Assembly: GCA_002431805.1 (NCBI GenBank)
Contig: DJEE01000066.1
Span: 17,317 to 28,487, forward strand
Source: Eggerthellaceae bacterium UBA5906
GTDB taxonomy: Bacteria; Actinomycetota; Coriobacteriia; Coriobacteriales; Eggerthellaceae
DNA length: 11,171 nt
Direction: 5' to 3'
A model generated the notes under the pieces. It was given only the letters and a program-made list of their open reading frames with translations. It had not been told where the DNA came from and ran no database searches. Shown here piece after piece: positions 5,998 through 11,171 of the stretch; position 1 is the first letter of the stretch; each line of letters starts with the position of its first letter. Position numbers and translations under genes: made by a program.

Positions 5998-6010
5998 CGT
6001 TCCCAACAAG
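5996..6010 (+). repeat. 15-bp repeat, copy B, across the stop codon of the small membrane gene
   Basis: AGCGTTCCCAACAAG is identical to 5345-5359. Its first two bases are the last two of the TAG stop at 5995-5997, and the rest fills most of the 20-bp gap before the modD stop. There is no T-run, so it is not an evident terminator. Confidence 0.6.
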
Positions 6011-6017
6011 CTGCAAC

Positions 6018-6875
6018 TTATAGCTGGCGCATGCGCACGCTCATGTCAACGGGCGCAGCCGAAAACGGCGCAGTTGTGGCAAGGCCGTCCACGCCGCACG
6101 CAGCGTATGCACCGGCATTGCGCGGGTTGATACCGCCGGCAGCTATTAGCGTGATGCGCGGGTCAATGGTGCGCAGCTGCGCAACCAGCGGTGCAAGCTC
6201 GGCAACGGGCACCTTGTCCAGCTGGATGCCGTCAATGCCACGGCCACCAGCGCTTGCGCGCGCGAGCTCAACCGCGCGCTGGGCACCCGCTTCCACGAAT
6301 AGTTTCTTTTCCACACACTTTGCTTTGATGGCGGGCAGCTGTTCCACAAAGCGCTCGAACCCTCCGAAAAACGTCAGATGATGGTCGAACACCAGCACCG
6401 TCTCCGACAGTCCCAGCCTATGGGGAAACGCCCCGCCCGCCATAACGGCGCAGGTCAGCAGGTCTTTCGCCCCGGGCATGCTTTTACGCGTGGTCAACAC
6501 CTCGCACGCGGGGTTTTCCGCATGCGCCGCATCCACCATGGCGCGCGTTTTCGTTGCCACGGCCGACAGGTGGTCGAACACGTTCAGGCACACCTTCCAC
6601 GCCGCATGCAAATCAGCCGCGCCGCCACGCACGGTAAAGAACGCCCGTCCCGGCTGCAATCGGTCACCGTCAGACGCCGAGCTCACCACCGTGCACCCAA
6701 GCTTGTCCATGATGCGCCGCGCCACATCCGTGCCCGCCAGCACGCACTCCTCACGCGTGAAATATTCCATCTCACCTGGCTCGTTGCCAATGCCGAGCAC
6801 CTCGCACGTCAAGTCAATGTACGGCACATCCTCGGCAATGAACGCGTCAATGCGCGCGTCCGGAAACCTTACCAC
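6018..6875 (-). CDS. modD: ModD, quinolinate phosphoribosyltransferase homologue linked to molybdenum
   Basis: The 285-residue protein has the type II phosphoribosyltransferase fold of NadC: an N-terminal open-faced sandwich (to about residue 105) followed by an alpha/beta barrel. Visible signatures are EDVPYIDLT (15-23), SAVATKTRAMV (104-114), TTRKSMPG (128-135), HRLGLSETVLVF (152-163), DGIQLDKV (215-222) and AAGGIN (245-250). The HRLGLSE version of the active-site block and the overall pattern match ModD, a protein often encoded beside molybdate ABC transporters, rather than true NadC. Its exact reaction is not firmly established. No modABC or molybdopterin gene is seen here, so it is an orphan. 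The start is GTG at 6875, supported by AGGAGG (6881-6886) 5 nt upstream. A candidate promoter lies at 6964-6991. If it were a NadC it would act in NAD synthesis from quinolinate; I consider that less likely. Confidence 0.82.
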   Translation of the reverse strand: MVRFPDARIDAFIAEDVPYIDLTCEVLGIGNEPGEMEYFTREECVLAGTDVARRIMDKLGCTVVSSASDGDRLQPGRAFFTVRGGAADLHAAWKVCLNVFDHLSAVATKTRAMVDAAHAENPACEVLTTRKSMPGAKDLLTCAVMAGGAFPHRLGLSETVLVFDHHLTFFGGFERFVEQLPAIKAKCVEKKLFVEAGAQRAVELARASAGGRGIDGIQLDKVPVAELAPLVAQLRTIDPRITLIAAGGINPRNAGAYAACGVDGLATTAPFSAAPVDMSVRMRQL

Positions 6876-6963
6876 GTAGCCCTCCTCAATTCAGTTCGCA
6901 AGCGCCGCCGAAGCCTCCCCTGCCGCAACCGCCTTGCATCCCCTAATTTACTAGGTCTTTGTA

Positions 6964-6991
6964 AGAATACGCGTTTGTCTCAGCAGGGCAA
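6964..6991 (-). promoter_or_regulatory. Candidate promoter of modD
   Basis: The complement reads TTGCCC (-35, 6986-6991), a 16-bp spacer, then TATTCT (-10, 6964-6969). The leader to the GTG start would be about 80 nt. Confidence 0.35.
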
Positions 6992-7090
6992 GTCCGACCA
7001 ACTGCTTCGCAACGCCACGTTCACGAAAGCCCCCTTACCGACGCGCTGCCGCGCAGCAAACCTCTCCATGCCACCGCAGGCACGCAAAAA

Positions 7091-7219
7091 GCAATACGTT
7101 TGGATTTTAATCCAAACAGCCGCTACGCCAAATTTTAGCGCGAGCTTCTGAACAGGCATTTTATGGATGCTTCCAACCCTGTTACTTGCGCTGTTGCCAG
7201 CAAAATCCAAACGTATCGC
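7091..7219. repeat. Three-copy AATCCAAAC element, palindromic plus distal inverted repeat
   Basis: GTTTGGATT (7098-7106) and AATCCAAAC (7109-7117) make a palindrome with a 2-bp centre. The longer stretch 7091-7108 is the reverse complement of 7202-7219 at 17 of 18 positions, giving a third AATCCAAAC at 7204-7212. Such an arrangement is typical of a cooperative repressor or activator site. It lies 150-280 bp upstream of the bile salt hydrolase gene and 216-344 bp upstream of modD. It could also be a long hairpin with a 93-nt loop. Confidence 0.65.
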
Positions 7220-7369
7220 ATTACTAGCGCAACGGCTTTCCAACGTCATGTTTACGGAAGCAAAACCGCGCCGCCTGCGCGGCAGAATTGGCGTACCATA
7301 CCCTGCGGCATAAACAAACCGGCAGCGATAAGCCCGCCGCCGGCCCCGCAAACCACAAGGAGGCACCTC

Positions 7370-8296
7370 ATGTGCACGGCAATTCGATTCACCGACCCTA
7401 ACGGAAACCTATATTTTGGCCGCAACTTGGATTGGGCGTACGGCTACGGCGAAACCATCACGTTCACCCCGCGCAACCACCCCGCCAACACGGGGCATCG
7501 CGCGGTGCTGGGCATGGCCATCGTCTCGGACGGCTACCCGCTGTATTTCGACTGCGCTAACGAAAACGGCCTGGCCATAGCCGGGCTGAACTTCCCTGGC
7601 TACGCGCACTTCCCCGATGCCGCCCGCCCTGACACCACCGCTGTGGCACCGTACGAGTTCCCTCTGTGGGTCACCTCGAACTTCGACACCGTTGACGACG
7701 TCGAGGCCGCGCTGGCACACATCACGCTGGTGAACAAGGGGCTGGGGGACTTCCCCGTAAGCTTGCTGCACTGGATCATCGCCGACGCGCACGGCTGCAT
7801 CGTGGTGGAGTCCACGGCCGACGGGCTGCAGGTGATACGCGACCCCGCCAACGTGCTGGCAAACCAGCCCGGCCTTGCATGGCACCTGGAGAACCTGCGC
7901 AGCTACATGAATGTGACGCCCGGTGCACCCAGCTCCGTGAACTGGGGCGATGCGAAGCTCACGCCTTACGGAGCAGGCGCAGGCATGCGCGGGCTGCCCG
8001 GCGACGTGTATTCTCCGTCGCGTTTCGTACGCGCGGCATACTTAAACGCGCATCACGCCCCAAAAGACACGGAAACCGGCAACGTCGCACGTATGTTTCG
8101 CACGCTTGGCGGAGTTTCCATGGTGGAAGGCAGCGCGCAAATGAACGATGGCGCCGACGAGTACACCGTGTTCACCAGCGCATTTTCCGCACGCGAAGGC
8201 CGCTACTACTACAACACCTACGAACAACCCGCATACGTAACGGCAGCGTTTAGCGACTTCGACCTGGAAGGAACCGAGACGCAGCAAGTGCGTTAA
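7370..8296 (+). CDS. bsh: Bile salt hydrolase (choloylglycine hydrolase family)
   Basis: This enzyme cleaves the amide bond of glycine- and taurine-conjugated bile acids. The family also contains penicillin V acylases. The protein has 308 residues, close to the usual 315-330. It is an N-terminal nucleophile hydrolase, and Cys2 becomes the catalytic N-terminus after Met removal. Other active-site residues are visible: Arg18 and Asp21 (FGRNLDW), Asn74 (GLNFPG), Asn165 (LANQPG) and Arg218 (SPSRFV). The match to Bifidobacterium-type enzymes is strong (YFDCANENGLAIAGLNFPG region, 59-77), favouring bile salt hydrolase over penicillin acylase. The ATG at 7370 is certain in principle, because Cys must follow the initiator; AAGGAGG (7357-7363) sits 6 nt upstream. 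There is no signal peptide, so it is cytoplasmic. The gene is a single unit with tandem terminators. It points to a host-gut lifestyle. Horizontal acquisition is possible but not shown here. Confidence 0.93.
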   Translation: MCTAIRFTDPNGNLYFGRNLDWAYGYGETITFTPRNHPANTGHRAVLGMAIVSDGYPLYFDCANENGLAIAGLNFPGYAHFPDAARPDTTAVAPYEFPLWVTSNFDTVDDVEAALAHITLVNKGLGDFPVSLLHWIIADAHGCIVVESTADGLQVIRDPANVLANQPGLAWHLENLRSYMNVTPGAPSSVNWGDAKLTPYGAGAGMRGLPGDVYSPSRFVRAAYLNAHHAPKDTETGNVARMFRTLGGVSMVEGSAQMNDGADEYTVFTSAFSAREGRYYYNTYEQPAYVTAAFSDFDLEGTETQQVR

Positions 8297-8325
8297 GCAC
8301 GCCGCCTGTCGCCCTCGCACAACAG

Positions 8326-8378
8326 ACCCCGGAAAACAGGCGCAATTCTCACCAGCGCGCCCGTTTCGCCGGGGTTTT
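8326..8378 (+). terminator. Rho-independent terminator of bsh
   Basis: ACCCCGG (8326-8332) pairs with CCGGGGT (8369-8375). Inside, AAACAGGCGC pairs with GCGCCCGTTT with one mismatch, making a long stem. It is followed by TTTT, and it lies 29 bp after the stop codon. Confidence 0.75.
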
Positions 8379-8400
8379 GGCTTGTTGCTGCCAAAATTTT
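8375..8400 (+). terminator. Second hairpin after bsh
   Basis: TTTTGGC (8375-8381) pairs with GCCAAAA (8390-8396) around an 8-nt loop and is followed by TTTTCG. It overlaps the first terminator's T-run and probably backs it up. Confidence 0.5.
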
Positions 8401-8650
8401 CGCTCATGTGCGAGCCTAGCGCGGAAGTACGCGCCGTAGAAGCGCTATATCGCAAAATAACAGTGCCATCGCCGCGTTGATTACCGAAATTTCATCGTTT
8501 GCGGCAAACAGCAATGCAACGAAACTAGCCGAGCACACACATCCGCAAATTTTGACAGCAGCCGCGCAAAACCACGCCACTTGCCCGCAGTGCAAGCTGA
8601 TAAGCCACGCGAAGTTGCCGCCCATTGCTGCAGCAATCGCGCCCGCAAGT

Positions 8651-10504
8651 CTATTTCCCTTGATAGGCGTAAGTGGGCAGATGCTTGCCGCAGTGGCCTA
8701 TGACCAGGAGCTTCTTTTCATGGTCGGGGTAAAAATGCACGCGCAGCGGGCTTTGGCCCTCCACGGAGCGGCCCTTCACGTGCGCCGACATGTCCACCAC
8801 GCGCCCGTCGTATTCAAGCTTGCGCAGGCGCATCAAGCTGGGGTCTTTCGCCGTCATAGGACCTTCCGACAAGGCTAAACGCAACACGGAACGCTCCTCG
8901 AAGCGTGCAGGGATGTCCACCGACTCGTCGCCGAAGATAAGCGGCCACAGCACCACGGCCATGTCCCGCAGCGCTGCCCATGTTTCGCGCATGTCGCCCA
9001 TGGCAAACTCGCGCGCCGTTTTCTCGGCGTTGGGATGCACGTGCAGCTTGTCGGGAAACGCGCGCTTGGCCAGCAGCAACGCGCCAAGCGGCGTTTGCGG
9101 GAACTCAAGCGTGTCGAACAGCTCAGCGCGCTTTTGCACGGCAGCGGCCTGCTTTTGCGCGCGCTGCGTTGCCTCTTCGGACAAGCGTAAGTTATGCTGC
9201 AACGTTGCCGTTTTCGACACCATGGTGCCGATCATGTTCTGCTCCTTGGCAAGCTGTGCACCCTGCGCGTCGAAGGCAGCCTGCAAGTCTTTTTGCTTCG
9301 CGGCCATAGCCTCCATGCGGACCCTCATGGCGCGGCAACGCGCTTCAGCCTGGATAGCAGCTTCTTTGATGGCCGGCAGGTTCTTGATGTCGCGCTCAAG
9401 CTGCTCGGCTTCCTGACGGCGGCGTTGCTCCTGCTCAGCCGCGCGTTTGCGCGCTCGCTCGGCTTCCTCGGCCGTACGACGCTGCTCAGCCGCACGCCGC
9501 GCGCGCTCTTGCTCAGCCTGCTCGCGCTCCTGCTCGGCGGCACGTTGGCGCTGCTGCTGCTCACGCCGATCAAGCTCGCCTTCCTCAAACGCAACAAATG
9601 TGGTGCGCCGCGCGCCTTCGATTTCACGAACATCCAGGCCATCGGTCAAAAACAACGCCAAAAGCTTGTCGAGCACCGGGGCGGTTTCCTGCCAGGCACG
9701 CACGTTGATCCACCCATACGCGCCCGGCTCGGGCGGGTTGTCAAGCGGCGTGGCCTGAAGCACCTCGATGCGCTTGCGCTGGCTTGCCTCAAGCGAGCCG
9801 GGGGCGTAATACAGCGGTACGCTTACCATATCGAAGCGGTCGCCCTTTTCCATAAGTATGTTGTACAGCACCACCAAGCACTTCGACATGGTGGTGAGCT
9901 GCACCACGGCGCCCACCACGGGCAGTTCGTCGGACGGCGAAGGAACCCGGGCGGCGCGCAAATCAACGCACACGCAGTGCCCGGTAATCACGCCGATGAC
10001 CGTGTCCATGGGAAGCCCGCCGGGCAGCTCGGCGCCTTTGGCAAAGCGAGCCGCGTCGGCGGTGATGCGCACGGAAACCGGCGCCTCGGCCCACAGAGCC
10101 AAAGCCGAAGGCCCGCCCAAGTAGCGCGAAGGCTTGCTACGCCGAGCCTTCCGGCTTGCAAGCAAATCGCGAATCTCGCGGTCGCCTTCGATGGACGTGC
10201 CCACCGGAAACAGCGTTTGAACGGCGGCGCTGAACTTCACGCCCGCCTTGATGTCACCGGTGATCAGGCCCGTTGTTTCAGCAAGCGTGGGACGCGCCTC
10301 AAGTTCCATAGGGTGCGACAAGCGGTACTTCGCCACTTTGTCCGCCCAGTCAACGCCGCGCTGACCCGTGGTTTTCCACTCGTAGCACTCCATCAAGTGC
10401 GCGCAGAAGTCCTCATCGGGCTCGTCGTAAGTGAACACGCGCTCGTCCGCGTCGGCCTTGTCAGCCGAGGGATTGGGCACGTTGTTTTCGGGCGCATTGG
10501 TCAC
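8651..10504 (-). CDS. Coiled-coil protein of unknown function, 617 residues
   Basis: I do not recognise this family as a whole. Three parts are visible. Residues 20-305 are a mixed globular region with hydrophobic strands (for example DTVIGVITGHCVCVDL, 167-182), a Cys208-containing VQLTTMSKCLVVLYNIL segment (201-217), and no recognised catalytic motif. Residues 308-462 are a long, highly charged Glu/Gln/Arg/Ala coiled coil with ERARRAAEQ-type heptads. Residues 475-617 form a second globular domain ending in LRVHFYPDHEKKLLVIGHCGKHLPTY, where the GHCGKHL stretch (603-609) looks like a conserved compact beta module. There is no signal peptide or clear membrane helix, so it is probably cytoplasmic. 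The start is GTG at 10504. Its ribosome binding site is weak (AGAGAAACG), and no better start exists before residue 38. A promoter with extended -10 lies close upstream. It is divergent from mrp, with no partner gene on its own strand. A scaffold or a fusion of sensor and effector domains is possible but not shown. Confidence 0.85.
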   Translation of the reverse strand: MTNAPENNVPNPSADKADADERVFTYDEPDEDFCAHLMECYEWKTTGQRGVDWADKVAKYRLSHPMELEARPTLAETTGLITGDIKAGVKFSAAVQTLFPVGTSIEGDREIRDLLASRKARRSKPSRYLGGPSALALWAEAPVSVRITADAARFAKGAELPGGLPMDTVIGVITGHCVCVDLRAARVPSPSDELPVVGAVVQLTTMSKCLVVLYNILMEKGDRFDMVSVPLYYAPGSLEASQRKRIEVLQATPLDNPPEPGAYGWINVRAWQETAPVLDKLLALFLTDGLDVREIEGARRTTFVAFEEGELDRREQQQRQRAAEQEREQAEQERARRAAEQRRTAEEAERARKRAAEQEQRRRQEAEQLERDIKNLPAIKEAAIQAEARCRAMRVRMEAMAAKQKDLQAAFDAQGAQLAKEQNMIGTMVSKTATLQHNLRLSEEATQRAQKQAAAVQKRAELFDTLEFPQTPLGALLLAKRAFPDKLHVHPNAEKTAREFAMGDMRETWAALRDMAVVLWPLIFGDESVDIPARFEERSVLRLALSEGPMTAKDPSLMRLRKLEYDGRVVDMSAHVKGRSVEGQSPLRVHFYPDHEKKLLVIGHCGKHLPTYAYQGK

Positions 10505-10542
10505 GGGTAGTCGTTTCTCTATATGCTGCTGGTAACCTTTTT

Positions 10543-10551
10543 ATAGTAGCA
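10543..10551 (-). promoter_or_regulatory. Extended -10 promoter of the coiled-coil protein gene
   Basis: The complement reads TGC-TACTAT, an extended -10, giving a start near 10536 and a leader of about 30 nt. No good -35 is seen, which is usual for extended -10 promoters. A second -10 (TATACT, 10592-10597 on the complement) lies further upstream. Confidence 0.4.
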
Positions 10552-10621
10552 TGCGTCGTCAGATGCTCTGCACATTTCCCTGCACAATGCAAGTATATGG
10601 CACATAAACAGTACTAATTTA

Positions 10622-10649
10622 TTCGCGAACTTGCTCGTTATGCTATCAT
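10622..10649 (+). promoter_or_regulatory. Extended -10 promoter of mrp
   Basis: TGC-TATCAT (10641-10649) is an extended -10. A very weak -35 (TTCGCG, 10622-10627) lies 16 bp upstream. The start would be near 10656. It is divergent from the promoter of the coiled-coil protein gene. Confidence 0.4.
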
Positions 10650-10668
10650 GCGGCGTTAGGACGAGTGA

Positions 10669-10688
10669 CGTGCCCGCGTGCGGGCGCG
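10669..10688 (+). other. GC-rich hairpin in the mrp leader
   Basis: CGTGCCCG pairs with CGGGCGCG (one wobble pair) around a CGTG tetraloop. It sits between the putative start of transcription and the ribosome binding site of mrp and has no T-run, so it is not a terminator. Confidence 0.5.
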
Positions 10689-10710
10689 AACAATGAGAAA
10701 GAAGGATTTC

Positions 10711-11171
10711 ATGGCAGAAGAATGCTCGCACGAGTGCGGCAGCTGCGGCGTTTCCGGTTGCGGAGAGCGCACAGCCGGCGGCCCGACGAAGCTTGAAACG
10801 AACAAGCGCAGTAACGTCAAGCACGTTATCGGCGTGGTTTCGGGCAAAGGCGGCGTGGGCAAGTCCCTGGTCACCAGCCTGCTTGCCAGCGAAATGAACA
10901 AGCGCGGCAACAAAGTGGGCATCCTGGACGCCGACATCACCGGCCCGTCCATCCCCAAAACGTTCGGCGTTACCAACCCGCTTACCGCCGATGCCGACGG
11001 CATCCTGCCCGGCCAAACGCAAACGGGCATCAAAATCATGTCCACCAACCTTATGCTGCCTAAGGGCGACCTGCCCGTAGCATGGCGCGGCCCGGTAGTT
11101 TCCAACGCCATCCGCCAGTTCTGGAGCGAAACGAACTGGGGCGACATCGACTACCTGTTCGTCGACATGCC
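10711..11171 (+). CDS. mrp: Mrp/ApbC/NBP35-family ATP-binding Fe-S carrier, N-terminal part
   Basis: The first 153 codons are present; the gene runs off the window. Mrp proteins are cytoplasmic P-loop ATPases (deviant Walker A, SIMIBI class) that bind and hand over iron-sulfur clusters. The N-terminus carries a cysteine motif, Cys5-x3-Cys9-x2-Cys12-x4-Cys17 (CSHECGSCGVSGC), of the kind seen in clostridial-type Mrp and in NBP35. It is followed by a linker and VIGVVSGKGGVGKS (39-52), with the signature Lys46 and the P-loop Lys51. ILDADITGPSIPKTFG (71-86) is the switch I block, and the window ends in YLFVDMP, the start of the Walker B/DMPPG region. The C-terminal CxxC pair is not visible. The ATG at 10711 is preferred because AGAAGGA ends 4 nt upstream. 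An in-frame ATG at 10693 lacks a ribosome binding site. It has its own promoter and a leader hairpin. Confidence 0.93.
   Translation, partial: MAEECSHECGSCGVSGCGERTAGGPTKLETNKRSNVKHVIGVVSGKGGVGKSLVTSLLASEMNKRGNKVGILDADITGPSIPKTFGVTNPLTADADGILPGQTQTGIKIMSTNLMLPKGDLPVAWRGPVVSNAIRQFWSETNWGDIDYLFVDM

Larger units (their letters stand above)
6876..7369. other. 494-bp divergent regulatory region between modD and the bile salt hydrolase gene
   Basis: No gene is supported. It holds the modD ribosome binding site (AGGAGG, 6881-6886) and promoter (6964-6991), a cluster of AATCCAAAC repeats (7091-7219), and the AAGGAGG ribosome binding site of the hydrolase gene (7357-7363). I cannot place a confident promoter for the hydrolase gene. 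Confidence 0.6.
8297..8650. other. 354-bp convergent gap after the bile salt hydrolase gene
   Basis: It contains the terminators of the hydrolase gene (8326-8400) and, further right, lower-GC sequence with a 14-bp perfect palindrome ATTGCTGCAGCAAT (8624-8637). A leftward 69-codon hydrophobic open frame (8625-8416) starts 25 nt after the stop of the 617-residue gene but has no ribosome binding site. I do not call it a gene. Confidence 0.6.

Noticed and set aside
7163..7369. Upstream in-frame extension of the bile salt hydrolase gene
   Set aside because: The catalytic Cys must be residue 2, and AAGGAGG is placed exactly for the ATG at 7370.
9194..10510. Rightward 438-codon open frame opposite the coiled-coil protein gene
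   Set aside because: It is the antisense shadow of the Glu/Gln/Arg/Ala coiled coil, which produces leucine- and alanine-rich runs on the other strand. The leftward frame has the coherent domain structure.
10693..10710. Alternative mrp start six codons upstream
   Set aside because: The ATG at 10693 is in frame, but the AGAAGGA ribosome binding site lies between it and the ATG at 10711 and fits the latter.

Overview
This is a GC-rich chromosomal stretch (about 60% by eye). It looks like a gut-type actinobacterium of the Coriobacteriia/Eggerthellaceae kind. That is an inference from gene content (bile salt hydrolase, a short peptide deformylase, an EF-G paralogue, ModD), base composition and strong GGAGG-type ribosome binding sites; there is no rRNA or other marker here to prove it. 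I see no tRNA, rRNA, CRISPR array, transposase, integrase or phage gene.

Layout, left to right. Positions 1-2386 read leftwards: an amidohydrolase (2386-1082), a peptide deformylase (935-525) and the N-terminal third of a RecQ helicase (418-1, cut by the window edge). The amidohydrolase-def gap holds a candidate promoter, a GAAC-N4-GTTC site resembling a Gram-positive/actinobacterial LexA box, and a perfect 15-bp inverted repeat. These suggest that def and recQ may share a DNA-damage-linked promoter. Positions 2387-2863 hold no gene: a leader hairpin, a tandem repeat of 33 bp built on an 11-bp subunit, and two candidate terminators. An EF-G-like GTPase (4930-2864) follows, also leftwards, with a long leader.

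Positions 4931-5622 form a gene-poor region with palindromes and a short repeated word. Next are a small rightward gene for a putative membrane hairpin protein with a PGPG motif (5623-5997) and, convergent with it across a 20-bp gap, an orphan modD (6875-6018). A 494-bp divergent region with a three-copy AATCCAAAC element separates modD from a rightward bile salt hydrolase gene (7370-8296), which ends in tandem terminators. A leftward gene for a 617-residue coiled-coil protein of unknown function (10504-8651) follows. It is divergent, across a 206-bp AT-rich region with two extended -10 promoters, from an mrp/ApbC-type Fe-S carrier gene (10711 to the window end).

The genes do not form one pathway. 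They are mostly single housekeeping or accessory units: translation and nascent-protein maturation (def, EF-G-like), DNA repair (recQ), Fe-S assembly (mrp), a molybdenum-associated phosphoribosyltransferase homologue (modD) and gut adaptation (bsh). The best candidates for something undescribed are the 617-residue coiled-coil protein, the 11/33-bp minisatellite and the putative SOS-type control of def-recQ.
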